64,000 nt of DNA. Source: an uncultured Pelagibacteraceae bacterium. Its GTDB lineage: Bacteria > Pseudomonadota > Alphaproteobacteria > Pelagibacterales > Pelagibacteraceae. This document shows, piece by piece, positions 36,253-45,740 of the stretch. The notes beneath the pieces are model-generated. The model did no database searches. It saw nothing but the letters and a program-made list of their open reading frames with translations, and was not told where the DNA came from. Numbering within the stretch: position 1 is the first letter of the stretch; every line of letters starts with the position of its first letter. The stretch is taken from positions 1-64,000 of the forward strand of contig CACEFK010000003.1 of the NCBI GenBank assembly GCA_902558835.1, given 5' to 3'. The translations under genes were made by a program, and so were the position numbers.

Positions 36253-38589
36253 ATGAATAAATTTTTCAAAAATATCTTTATTTTAATTACTTCTTTTATT
36301 CTATTATCAGCAATTTCGATAATAAGTGTTTTATGGACTTATTCTAATGATTTACCAGATTATAAATTTCTTAAAAGTTACAAACCTCCTGTTTCCAGTA
36401 AAGTTTACTCTGGTAATGGTGATTTGGTGGCAGATTTTTCACAGGAAAAAAGAGTATTTGTTCCATTTAATTCAATTCCAAAAAAAGTAATTAATGCATT
36501 TTTATCTGCTGAAGATAAAAATTTTTTCAAACATCCAGGCGTTGATGCTAAAGGTGTTATTAGAGCTGTAATAAATAATATTTCAAATATTTTATCATCT
36601 AAAAGGTTAGAAGGAGCATCTACAATTACTCAACAGGTAGCAAAAAACTTTTTACTAACAAATGAAGTAAGTTTAAATAGAAAAATTAAGGAAGCAATTT
36701 TAGCTTTTAGAATAGAGAGAGCTTTATCTAAAGAAAGAATTCTAGAACTTTATCTAAACCAAATTTATCTCGGAAGTGGAGCATATGGAGTAGCTGCAGC
36801 AAGCTTAGAATATTTTGATAAATCTATTAAAGATTTAAATTACTCAGAAGCTGCTTTATTAGCAGCTTTACCAAAAGCACCTAGTAGATATAATCCTTAT
36901 AGAGATCCAGATATAGCAAAATTTAGAAGAAATTTAGTTTTAAAAAATTTGTTAGATAATAATTATTTAACTTCAGAATGGTATGAAAAAATTACAAAAG
37001 AGGAAATAATTTTAAAAAAAAATAAAAAAATTTATTTAGAAGATGCTCAATATTTTATTGAAGATGTGAGAAAGAGTGTAATTGAAACTTTAACCTATGA
37101 TAAAGTTTACAAACAAGGTTTTAATATCAATACTCCAATAGATTTAAATTTACAAATAATTGCAACAAAATCACTCAGAGATGGATTAATAGCATATGAT
37201 AAAAGAAAGGGATGGAGAGGACCACTTACTAACAAGATTTATAATTCAGAATGGAAAAAAGATTTAAAAAAGTATAAATTAGAAAATTCAATTAATTGGA
37301 AATTAGCAATAGTCAAAAAGATAAATAAATTTTCAGCAGAAATAGAAACAGAAGATAATATTGAAGGTGTTATTGAATATCAGAGTGTTTCTTGGACAAA
37401 AAAAGAATTTAATAAATTATTAAAACCTGGTGATATTATTTATGTTAAAAATCTTAAAGAAAATATTTTTAACTTACAACAATTACCAAAGATAAATGGA
37501 GGAATTGTTGTGATGGATCCATTTACTGGAAGAGTTTTAGCACTAAGTGGTGGTTTTAGTTTTAAACAAAGTGAATTTAACAGAGCAACTCAAGCTAAAA
37601 GACAGCCTGGATCAGCTTTCAAACCATTTGTTTATGCATTAGCTTTAGAGAACAATTTTACACCAACATCATTAGTTCTTGACGCACCATTGGTTTTAGA
37701 CCAAGGAGATGATTTAAAAATGTGGAAACCAGAAAATTATGGAAAAAAATTTTATGGACCTTCGACTTTAAGAGTTGGTTTGGAGAAATCCAGAAATTTA
37801 ATGACAGTAAGAATAGCCCAAAATCTTGGTGTAGAGAAAATAGTTAATTTTTCAAAAGCATTAAAAATTTATGATAATCCAGAAGAACTTTTATCCATAT
37901 CTTTGGGATCTGCTGAAACAACTTTATTAAAACTTACATCTGCTTATTCAGTTTTTGTAAATGGAGGAAAACTTGTTGAACCAATACTTATAGATAGAAT
38001 TCAAGACGGTGAGGGAAATACTATTTTTAATAATGATAAAAGAAAATGTATTAATTGTGATCAAATTTCTTATTTAACTGAAGATTATCCAGAGATTAAA
38101 AATAACTATAAGCAAATTTTTTCTCCAGAAACTGCTTTTCAAATGACATCAATTTTAGAAGGAGTTGTTCAAAGAGGTACAGCTAAAAAATTAAAAGACT
38201 TAAATTTGAATATTGCAGGAAAAACTGGAACAACAAATAAAAATACAGATACTTGGTTTATAGGTTTTACCTCAAATGTGCTAGTTGGTGTTTATGTTGG
38301 TTCAGATAATCCAACTCCATTAGGAAAATATGAAACAGGATCCAAAACAGCTTTGCCAATATTCAAAAGTTTTATAAGTGATTCTATTAACAAAAATGAT
38401 GCAAGACCATTTAAGGCTGCTAAAGGTACAGTAATGATGGTTGTTGACCCTTTAACAGGTCAAAAAGCAAAATTTAACTCAAAGAATACAATTATTGAGG
38501 TTTTTAAAAAAGAAAATGTGGTTGATGGAAAAGTACTTTATACAAATTCAGATAGATTAGATTCAAATAATATATTAAAGTTTTACTAA
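36253..38589 (+). CDS. mrcA: Penicillin-binding protein 1A (class A PBP)
   Basis: Bifunctional peptidoglycan synthase anchored in the inner membrane. The 778-residue protein has an N-terminal TM helix (IFILITSFILLSAISIISVL), a glycosyltransferase 51 domain (AEDKNFFKHPGVD, EGASTITQQVAKN, LNQIYLGSGAYGV) and a transpeptidase domain with the active-site SxxK in PGSAFKPF, SRN in the second motif and KTG in GKTGTTNKNTDTW. All catalytic motifs are intact. It is followed by prfB sharing one base (TAATG). Confidence 0.95.
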   Translation: MNKFFKNIFILITSFILLSAISIISVLWTYSNDLPDYKFLKSYKPPVSSKVYSGNGDLVADFSQEKRVFVPFNSIPKKVINAFLSAEDKNFFKHPGVDAKGVIRAVINNISNILSSKRLEGASTITQQVAKNFLLTNEVSLNRKIKEAILAFRIERALSKERILELYLNQIYLGSGAYGVAAASLEYFDKSIKDLNYSEAALLAALPKAPSRYNPYRDPDIAKFRRNLVLKNLLDNNYLTSEWYEKITKEEIILKKNKKIYLEDAQYFIEDVRKSVIETLTYDKVYKQGFNINTPIDLNLQIIATKSLRDGLIAYDKRKGWRGPLTNKIYNSEWKKDLKKYKLENSINWKLAIVKKINKFSAEIETEDNIEGVIEYQSVSWTKKEFNKLLKPGDIIYVKNLKENIFNLQQLPKINGGIVVMDPFTGRVLALSGGFSFKQSEFNRATQAKRQPGSAFKPFVYALALENNFTPTSLVLDAPLVLDQGDDLKMWKPENYGKKFYGPSTLRVGLEKSRNLMTVRIAQNLGVEKIVNFSKALKIYDNPEELLSISLGSAETTLLKLTSAYSVFVNGGKLVEPILIDRIQDGEGNTIFNNDKRKCINCDQISYLTEDYPEIKNNYKQIFSPETAFQMTSILEGVVQRGTAKKLKDLNLNIAGKTGTTNKNTDTWFIGFTSNVLVGVYVGSDNPTPLGKYETGSKTALPIFKSFISDSINKNDARPFKAAKGTVMMVVDPLTGQKAKFNSKNTIIEVFKKENVVDGKVLYTNSDRLDSNNILKFY

Positions 38590-39690
38590 TGGATAATAAT
38601 TATCAAAATTTAAAAGAAGAGATTGAAAAGATAAATCAAAAAATACAGGAGTATCTTTGAAAAAAACAATATCCATTCAAAGCTAAAATCTTTAAACTCA
38701 CAAATGTTGAGAGCTGATTTTTGGCAAGATAAAAATAATTCTCAAAGAGTAATCAAAGAAAAGAAATTTTATGAAGATTTAACTAATTCTTTATATAATA
38801 ATGTCGAAAAACTAAAAGATTTAGATGATTTGAGTGAACTGGCGCATGAAGAAGAGAACTTACAAGTTCAAAATGAAGTTTTACAAAATATAAAAGATTT
38901 AAGAACTGAAGTTAAAAAAAATGAAATTAAATGTTTTTTATCAAATGAAGCAGACCCTTTAAATTGTTATATAGAAATACATGCTGGTGCTGGAGGTACA
39001 GAAAGTCAAGATTGGGCTGATATGCTAAGAAGAATGTATTTAAAATGGTCTGATAAAAAAAATTTTAAATCAAGTTTGATTAGTGAACATAGAGGTGACG
39101 AGGCTGGAATAAAGTCTGCAACAATTAAAATAGATGGTGACTATGTTTTTGGATGGTTAAAAAAAGAGTCGGGAATACATAGATTAGTTAGGATATCTCC
39201 ATTTGACTCTGGAGCAAGAAGGCACACAAGTTTCGCAAGTGTTTGGATCTATCCAGTTGTAGACGAAAATATAAATATAGAAATTTTAGAAAAAGATTTA
39301 AGGATAGACACCTATCGTTCAAGTGGAGCAGGTGGCCAGCATGTTAATACTACTGATAGCGCAGTTAGAATAACACACATTCCTTCAAAAATTGTTGTTC
39401 AATGTCAAAATGAAAGATCTCAACATAAAAATAAAGAAACCTGCATGAATATGTTGAAAGCAAGATTATATGATTATGAAATTAAAAAAAGAGAGGAAGA
39501 AAATCAAAATGTTGAAAGTTCTAAATCTGAAATAGGGTGGGGGCATCAAATTAGATCTTATGTTCTTCAACCTTACAGGCTTGTAAAAGATAATAGAACT
39601 AGTTTTGAAAGCACTAGTCCAGATAAAGTCTTAGATGGTGATATTGATGAATTTTTGGAACAATCTCTTTATAAATTAAATGAAAAATAA
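38589..39690 (+). CDS. prfB: Peptide chain release factor 2, with programmed +1 frameshift
   Basis: Recognises UGA and UAA stops. Translation starts at ATG 38589 (overlapping the PBP1A stop) and runs 23 codons to CTT at 38655-38657, followed by in-frame TGA at 38658-38660. Skipping T38658 gives join(38589..38657,38659..39690), 366 residues, matching the usual RF2 length of about 365. The ORF track shows only the part from 38704. SPF specificity motif (RISPFDSGARR) and the catalytic GGQ (SSGAGGQHVNTT) are present. The frameshift makes RF2 regulate its own synthesis through UGA read-out. Confidence 0.95.
38646..38661 (+). promoter_or_regulatory. RF2 programmed +1 frameshift site
   Basis: The sequence CAGGAGTATCTTTGAA carries an internal Shine-Dalgarno (AGGAG, 38647-38651) three bases before the slippery CTT, and the TGA stop right after. 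This is the same architecture as E. coli prfB (AGGGGGTATCTTTGAC). Confidence 0.93.
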
Positions 39691-42109
39691 TATTTTAAAA
39701 TATTTTATATTACTTCTGTCATTGTTAGTTATTTTGACAGTTTACCTTAGCACCGTAGGTATAGAGACAAATAAATTTAACGATCAAATTAAAAAAAGAA
39801 TTTCACTAATAAATAAAAAGATAGATATAGATTTAAAAAAAATTAAATTAACTCTAGATCCTTTCAAACTAAAAATTTATGCAAAAACAATTGGTACCAC
39901 AGTATATTTTTCAAAAAGACCTTTAGCATTAGAAAGCATAAAAACCCAAGTATCACTTGGTTCTTTAATTAAAAAAAAGATTTCATCTTCAAATATAGAG
40001 GTAAAAACTAAGTCTATATTATTAAATGATTTAATTAAATTTGTTAGGACCATAAATAATAAACCAGAATTTTTTATATTAGAAAAAATTGTAAAAAAAG
40101 GTCATGTAATTATAGATCTGAGTTTGAACATCGATGAAAATGGAAAACTTAAAAATGATTATATTATTGAAGGTTTGATAAAAGATGGAGGTATTAATTT
40201 TTTAGACAGGTCTAATTTTAAAAATATAAATTTTAATTTCAATATTCAAAAAGATAATTATCATTTTGATGAAATAAATTTTAAAACAGAAGAAGTAAAT
40301 TTTATTTCAAAAAAACTTAAAGTAAAAAAGAAAAAAAATAGCTTTTTAGTTGATGCTATTGTTGAAAATAATCAATCAAGTTTAAATTCAAATATTTTAA
40401 ATTTATTAAATTTAAGTTTTAAAAATATAATTGTTGATGATGCTAAATTTAAAACAAATAATGAATTTTCTTTGGAAATAGATAAAAAATTCAAAGTTAA
40501 AAATTTTATTTTAAATTCTGACATAAATATTACTCAGCTAAAATATAAAAATTTAAAAATAATTAATAAATATTTTTCAGAAGTTGATGATCTAATTTTA
40601 CTAGATAATCATAAATTAAATTTAAATTATAAGGACAACAATTTAACAATTAATGGTGAGGGGCAAATTCAGTTAAATACTGGAGAAATAGATGAAATTA
40701 AATATTTTATAAATAAAAAAGATAATGATTTAAGTATAGATTCAGAATTATTTTTAAAAAATATAGTTTTAGAGCAGCAAGATTTTTTAAAAATTTTCTT
40801 TCCTCAAACTAATGAAAATATAAATTTTAATAACCAAAAATTAAAAATTAATTTTAACAATAATAATCTAACTTTTTCAGGCTCTGGAAAATTTAAAATC
40901 GATAAAGATTTTGAAGAAATTGATTATTTTATTGAGAAAAATGAAAATAAATTAAGTTTTAATACTAATTTAAATGTAAAAAATACAAAATTTAAAATTG
41001 ATAACATTAATTATAAAAAAAAAGATAAAAGTAAAATGAATCTTCAAATTAATGGAGAAATAAAAAATAATAAAAATCTTAATATAAATAGTTTTATTCT
41101 TAATGAAGAAAATAATAACATTAAAATTAAGAATTTATTTCTTAACGATTATAATCAAATAATAAAAATTGATCAGGCAAATTTTAATTATTTAGATACA
41201 GAAAACAAAAAAAATAATTACAATATAAAAAAATTAGAAGGCCAAAATTATTTAATTGACGGAACCTCATTTAATGCAAATTCTTTAATTTCGAATTTAC
41301 TAGATTCCAATGATAAAAAAGAAAACAATCTTTTTGAAAATAACGTAGGCATAGACCTAAATTTTGAGGAAGTTTACTTTGATACAGTATACTTTGTTAA
41401 GGATTTAAAAGGAAAGTTAAAGATTATTAATAACAAAGTTGAGGAAGCAGATATTTTGGCCTTTTATAACAATTCACAAAATATAAAATTTACAATTAGA
41501 ACAAATGATCAAGATGAAAAAATTACAACTCTTTTCTCATCTAAGGCAAAACCCTTAGTAGATAGATATAAATTCATTAAAGGATTTAAAGATGATAGAG
41601 AAGGATATTTAGATTTTTACTCTGTAAAAATAGATGGAGTTTCAACTTCTAAATTAATAATTGATAATTTTAAAGTTAAAGAAATTCCAGTACTAGCAAA
41701 GTTGTTAGCTCTTGCGTCTCTTCAAGGAATAGCAGACTTACTTACAGGAGAAGGCATTAGATTTACAGATTTTGAAATGAATTTTACTAATCAAGATAAA
41801 TTTATGAAAATTCAAGAGTTATACGCAATTGGTCCAGCAATATCTATTTTATTGGAAGGATACATTGAGGAGAATAAATTAATCAGTTTAAGAGGAACTT
41901 TGGTTCCAGCTACAACAATAAACAGATCTATTGCTTCAATACCTTTACTTGGTGACTTATTGATTGGAAAGAAAGTGGGTGATGGAGTTTTTGGAGTCAG
42001 TTTTAAAATTAAAGGTCCGCCTAAAAATTTAGAAACTACTGTAAATCCTATAAAAACTCTAACACCCAGGTTTATTACTAGAACTTTAGAGAAAATTAAA
42101 AAAAATTAG
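39680..42109 (+). CDS. AsmA/YhdP-like large envelope protein
   Basis: An 809-residue protein with one N-terminal TM helix (YFILLLSLLVILTVYLSTVGI) and a long periplasmic region of repeated beta strands rich in Asn, Lys and Ile. The last 120 residues hold the AsmA-like C-terminal motif: ISILLEGYIEENKLISLRGTLVPATTINR (in part: LRGTLVPATTIN), PLLGDLLIGKK and the VNPIKTLTPRF end. AsmA-like proteins (YhdP, TamB relatives) are thought to bridge the periplasm and move phospholipids. It overlaps prfB by 11 bp and interlocks with tyrS at the stop codons. Confidence 0.8.
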   Translation: MKNNILKYFILLLSLLVILTVYLSTVGIETNKFNDQIKKRISLINKKIDIDLKKIKLTLDPFKLKIYAKTIGTTVYFSKRPLALESIKTQVSLGSLIKKKISSSNIEVKTKSILLNDLIKFVRTINNKPEFFILEKIVKKGHVIIDLSLNIDENGKLKNDYIIEGLIKDGGINFLDRSNFKNINFNFNIQKDNYHFDEINFKTEEVNFISKKLKVKKKKNSFLVDAIVENNQSSLNSNILNLLNLSFKNIIVDDAKFKTNNEFSLEIDKKFKVKNFILNSDINITQLKYKNLKIINKYFSEVDDLILLDNHKLNLNYKDNNLTINGEGQIQLNTGEIDEIKYFINKKDNDLSIDSELFLKNIVLEQQDFLKIFFPQTNENINFNNQKLKINFNNNNLTFSGSGKFKIDKDFEEIDYFIEKNENKLSFNTNLNVKNTKFKIDNINYKKKDKSKMNLQINGEIKNNKNLNINSFILNEENNNIKIKNLFLNDYNQIIKIDQANFNYLDTENKKNNYNIKKLEGQNYLIDGTSFNANSLISNLLDSNDKKENNLFENNVGIDLNFEEVYFDTVYFVKDLKGKLKIINNKVEEADILAFYNNSQNIKFTIRTNDQDEKITTLFSSKAKPLVDRYKFIKGFKDDREGYLDFYSVKIDGVSTSKLIIDNFKVKEIPVLAKLLALASLQGIADLLTGEGIRFTDFEMNFTNQDKFMKIQELYAIGPAISILLEGYIEENKLISLRGTLVPATTINRSIASIPLLGDLLIGKKVGDGVFGVSFKIKGPPKNLETTVNPIKTLTPRFITRTLEKIKKN

Positions 42110-43335
42110 TTTAATTCTATTTTAATATGTCTTTTTTTTCCAAGGGAGAGTTTAAGATAATTATCTTTAAATAAATTTTTATTGATTTGGAATTTTTCAT
42201 CTGAAATAACATCGTCATTTATTTTTACCGCATTCCCTTTTATAAGTCTTCTGATTTCGCTTTTCGAGTTTTCTAGTTTAGATAATAAAACAAGATCTAT
42301 TATATTTATTTTTTCTTCTATTTTATTTGATTGAATATTAACTTTAGGTAAGTTCGAACCTAGTGTGTTTCCGGAGAAAGCTTCTTTCGCTGCTTGCTCA
42401 GAATTTTTAGCTGCTTTCTTTCCATGTAACATTTCTGTAGTTTTATTAGCAAGTAGTATTTTTAATTCATTTATATCTTTATCTTTAATTGTTTCTATTT
42501 TCTTAATTTCAATTTCAGTAAACATTTTTAAAAATTTAATTACATCTCTATCATCTACGTTTCTCCAAAATTGCCAATAATCATAAGCTGATAAATATTT
42601 TTCATCTAACCAAATAGCCCCACTTTCAGTTTTTCCCATTTTAGCACCAGTTGCTAGTGTAATTAAGGGTGTTGTTAAACCAAAGGTTTGATTATTAGAA
42701 TATCTTTTAATTAGCTCAACACCGTTCACAATGTTTCCCCATTGATCTGAACCTCCGATTTGTAAGACACAATTTTCTTTCTTATTTAACTCAAGAAAAT
42801 CGTATGCTTGTAAAATCATATAATTAAACTCCATATAGCTTAGAGATTGTTCTCTATCTAATCTGAGTTTTACGCTATCAAATGTTAGCATTCTATTTAT
42901 AGTAAAATGTTTTCCAATATCTCTTAAAAATGAAATATAATTTAAATCTTTAAGCCAAGTATAATTATTTACAAATATTGGTTTTGTATTTGGATCGTCA
43001 TTTTCTAAAAATTTTTTTAAAATATTTTTTATATTTTTAATATTTTTCTCAATCTCTTCTTCACTTAATATTTTTCTAGTTTTGTCTTTACCAGATGGAT
43101 CCCCAATTCTTGTAGTTCCTCCACCAAGTAAAACTATTGGTCGATGTCCATTTTTTTGAAGTAGTCGCAAACACATTATTTGCAATAAACTACCCACATG
43201 CAAGCTTTCAGCTGTACAATCAAAACCTATGTAACCTTTTATCTTTTCTTCATCTAATTGTTTAGATAGTTCATCTTCACTTGTGCATTGATAGAAAAAG
43301 CCTCTATCTTTAAATTCTTTTAAAAATTTATTCAT
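42106..43335 (-). CDS. tyrS: Tyrosyl-tRNA synthetase
   Basis: Class I synthetase of bacterial type, 409 residues. HIGH-like motif HVGSLLQ, the tyrosine-binding YMILQAYDFLEL and QIGGSDQWGNIVNG, the KMSKS-like KMGKTESG and a C-terminal S4 domain (SEIRRLIKGNAVKIND) are all present. It is divergent from anmK with 45 bp between the starts, an order also seen in other alphaproteobacteria. Confidence 0.97.
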   Translation of the reverse strand: MNKFLKEFKDRGFFYQCTSEDELSKQLDEEKIKGYIGFDCTAESLHVGSLLQIMCLRLLQKNGHRPIVLLGGGTTRIGDPSGKDKTRKILSEEEIEKNIKNIKNILKKFLENDDPNTKPIFVNNYTWLKDLNYISFLRDIGKHFTINRMLTFDSVKLRLDREQSLSYMEFNYMILQAYDFLELNKKENCVLQIGGSDQWGNIVNGVELIKRYSNNQTFGLTTPLITLATGAKMGKTESGAIWLDEKYLSAYDYWQFWRNVDDRDVIKFLKMFTEIEIKKIETIKDKDINELKILLANKTTEMLHGKKAAKNSEQAAKEAFSGNTLGSNLPKVNIQSNKIEEKINIIDLVLLSKLENSKSEIRRLIKGNAVKINDDVISDEKFQINKNLFKDNYLKLSLGKKRHIKIELN

Positions 43336-43380
43336 AAGTTTATAGTTACAATATACAAATTTTTTTTAAAAAACATATCA

Positions 43381-44523
43381 ATGAAAAAAAAATTATATAC
43401 TGCAATTGGATTAATGAGCGGAACATCTATGGATGGTATTGATTTATCTATAATTAGTTCAGATGGATACGATGAATTTTCAAACATTTTGGATGATTAT
43501 TATGAGTATGATAAAAATCTTCAGGATCAGTTGGTTCGTTTAAGAGATTTAGTTTTAACAAAGAAAGATCTTTTACAAAATTCAGAAAAATTAAGAGAAT
43601 TAGAGCGTAATTTAACTCTTTTTCATGCCGATGCAGTTAATCAATCATTAAAAAAATATAGAGATCCCATTGATTTGATAGGTTTTCATGGTCAAACAAT
43701 TTTTCATAACCCAAATGAGAAAATTACCAATCAATTAGGAGATGGGAAATTGTTATCTCAAATCGTCAAAACAAAAGTTATATATGATTTTAGACAAGCG
43801 GATATTCAAAATAATGGCCAAGGTGCCCCTTTAACACCAATTTTTCATCATATTATATCAAAAAAAATTAATCAAAATTTTAATATTAAATTTCCAATAG
43901 GTTTCTTGAATATTGGTGGTATCGCTAATGTTACAAAAGTTATTAATGACTCTGATAAATTTCAAAATAACCTTTCTGCTTTTGATATGGGCCCTGGTAA
44001 TTGTTTAATTGACGAATGGGTTAGAAATAATTCCAATAAAAAATTTGATAAAAATGGTGAAATAGCTAATGCAGGGAAAGTTGATCAATTAATTCTAAAT
44101 CAGGCGATAGATAATTTTAAAATAAATTCTTACTCTCAATCATTGGATATTAAAAATTTCGATGTATCTTTTGCAAGAGGTTTATCCCTAGAAGATGGTT
44201 GTGCTACTATAACAGATTTTACAGCATATTTAATTGCAGAAGGGTTAAAATATATTAGTCAAGAAAATAGTATTACATTTTTACTCTGTGGTGGTGGTAG
44301 AAAAAATAGTAATTTAATTAATCGTATAAAAAATTACATATCAAATGAAAATTATATTAATTTGGAAAGTATAGATAATTATAATTTAAATGGTGATTAT
44401 ATTGAATCCCAGGCATTTGGATTTTTAGCTATAAGGTCATATTTGAATTTACCAATTTCTTTCAGCACAACAACTGGATGTAAAGAATTTACGGTGGGTG
44501 GAAAACTGGTAGAAAATTTTTAA
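43381..44523 (+). CDS. anmK: Anhydro-N-acetylmuramic acid kinase
   Basis: Recycles cell-wall anhydroMurNAc to MurNAc-6-phosphate with ATP. The 380-residue protein starts TAIGLMSGTSMDGIDLSII (phosphate loop), and has FHGQTIFHNP, NIGGIANVT, FDMGPGNCLIDEW and the ATPase end CGGGRKNSNLI. Length is normal. With PBP1A it shows that this streamlined cell keeps peptidoglycan synthesis and recycling. Its stop interlocks with that of the hydrolase gene (TTAA). Confidence 0.95.
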   Translation: MKKKLYTAIGLMSGTSMDGIDLSIISSDGYDEFSNILDDYYEYDKNLQDQLVRLRDLVLTKKDLLQNSEKLRELERNLTLFHADAVNQSLKKYRDPIDLIGFHGQTIFHNPNEKITNQLGDGKLLSQIVKTKVIYDFRQADIQNNGQGAPLTPIFHHIISKKINQNFNIKFPIGFLNIGGIANVTKVINDSDKFQNNLSAFDMGPGNCLIDEWVRNNSNKKFDKNGEIANAGKVDQLILNQAIDNFKINSYSQSLDIKNFDVSFARGLSLEDGCATITDFTAYLIAEGLKYISQENSITFLLCGGGRKNSNLINRIKNYISNENYINLESIDNYNLNGDYIESQAFGFLAIRSYLNLPISFSTTTGCKEFTVGGKLVENF

Positions 44524-45176
44524 TATAGTGCTGTTTCTTTTTTTATATATTTATCAAGATGTTTAATTAAAGAATCACTTGTTTTTGAAAAAAAGTGATT
44601 GGCCTCTGATATTGCATTAAATTCTACTTTAATACCTTTTTGTGCACTTAATCTTTTGTCAAGTTCAGTAATATATTCTACTGGTACCAATTCATCTTTT
44701 TTACCATAAGCAACTAAACCAGAAGTTGGACATGGAGATAAAAAAGAAAAATCATAAACATTTGGTTGAGGTGAAATTGCTATAAACCTGTTTATTTCTG
44801 GTCTTCTCATTAATAATTGCATTGCAATCAAAGATCCAAATGAAAATCCTGAAACCCAACATTGTGAATTGTCAAAATTTTCTCTTTCTAACCAATCTAA
44901 AGCAGCTGCTGCATCAGCAAGTTCGCCTTGACCGTTATCGAACTCTCCATCACTTTTGCCAACACCTCTGAAATTTACTCTGCAAACAGAAAAATCATTA
45001 TCCATAAATGTATGAAAAGTATCTACTACTACTTTATTATTCATAGTTCCTCCATATTGAGGATGGGGCTGTAATACTAAAGCAATTGGAGAAGTATTTT
45101 TTTTACTTTTATAATATTTAGCCTCAAGTCTTCCTGCAGGACCAGGTATAAATATTTCTAAAATCTTGTTATCCAT
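44520..45176 (-). CDS. Alpha/beta hydrolase
   Basis: A 218-residue alpha/beta hydrolase of the short dienelactone hydrolase-like group: LQPHPQYGGTMNNKVV, the oxyanion segment VNFRGVGKSDG, the nucleophile Ser in SGFSFGSLIA, an acid in YGKKDELVP and His in SEANHFF. The substrate is unknown. It is divergent from iscR and the suf operon across 137 bp; related proteins stand next to iscR/suf in other alphaproteobacteria, which suggests a link but shows no role. Confidence 0.85.
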   Translation of the reverse strand: MDNKILEIFIPGPAGRLEAKYYKSKKNTSPIALVLQPHPQYGGTMNNKVVVDTFHTFMDNDFSVCRVNFRGVGKSDGEFDNGQGELADAAAALDWLERENFDNSQCWVSGFSFGSLIAMQLLMRRPEINRFIAISPQPNVYDFSFLSPCPTSGLVAYGKKDELVPVEYITELDKRLSAQKGIKVEFNAISEANHFFSKTSDSLIKHLDKYIKKETALY

Positions 45177-45260
45177 AAGCGATATTGATTATTATTCTCA
45201 AAAAAAATGTACGTTTATCATAAGTCAGCGACAATATGTTAGTTTTTTTTTACACTCTAA

Positions 45261-45290
45261 ACTTGACCATTTTAGTCAGGTATGTATAAA
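45261..45290 (+). promoter_or_regulatory. suf operon promoter with palindromic Rrf2/IscR-type operator
   Basis: The -35 TTGACC (45263-45268) and -10 TATAAA (45285-45290) are 16 bases apart, followed about 24 bases later by the iscR start. An imperfect palindrome ACTTGAC-N7-GTCAGGT (45261-45281) covers the -35 and spacer. This position suits repression by the product of the first gene, a three-Cys Rrf2 protein. The palindrome is seen; the regulator is inferred. Confidence 0.65.
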
Positions 45291-45313
45291 AACTCACAAT
45301 TTAAGGGTAAAAA

Positions 45314-45739
45314 ATGAAACTTACATCCAAAGGAAGATATGCTGTAATGGCACTAGTTGATTTAGCCAGGTTTGATAATATCAATCCAGTATCACTAAGA
45401 GACATATCATTAAGACAAGGCATATCTTTAGATTATCTAGAACAAATTTTTTCTAAATTAAAAAAAAACGAAATTGTTAAAAGCATTAGAGGAACTCAAG
45501 GAGGATATGTTCTTAATAAAAACCCTAACGATATTAAATTAACAAATATCTTTCATGCAGTTGATGAAAAAGTAAAAACTGTTCAATGTAAAAAAGAATC
45601 TAAAAAAGGATGCAACGGCAAAGCCACAAAGTGCATTACTCATAATTTATGGGACGAATTAGAGATACACATAAATACATTCTTTGAAAATAAAAGCCTA
45701 AAAGATTTATTAACCAACAACAAAGAAACAAGAGTTTAG
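45314..45739 (+). CDS. iscR: Rrf2 family iron-sulfur regulator IscR/SufR-like
   Basis: A 141-residue winged-helix regulator starting [18 protein letters not shown], with [34 protein letters not shown] (in part: [15 protein letters not shown]) as DNA-binding region and three Cys in [18 protein letters not shown] that can hold a [2Fe-2S] cluster. It probably senses cluster status and regulates its own operon through the upstream palindrome. AAGGG stands 7 bases before the ATG. sufB begins one base after its stop. Confidence 0.92.
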   Translation: MKLTSKGRYAVMALVDLARFDNINPVSLRDISLRQGISLDYLEQIFSKLKKNEIVKSIRGTQGGYVLNKNPNDIKLTNIFHAVDEKVKTVQCKKESKKGCNGKATKCITHNLWDELEIHINTFFENKSLKDLLTNNKETRV

Positions 45740-45740
45740 A

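Noticed and set aside
45166-45360. 64-residue ORF between the hydrolase and iscR
   Set aside because: It runs through the suf promoter and into iscR in another frame, with no family resemblance; treated as chance.
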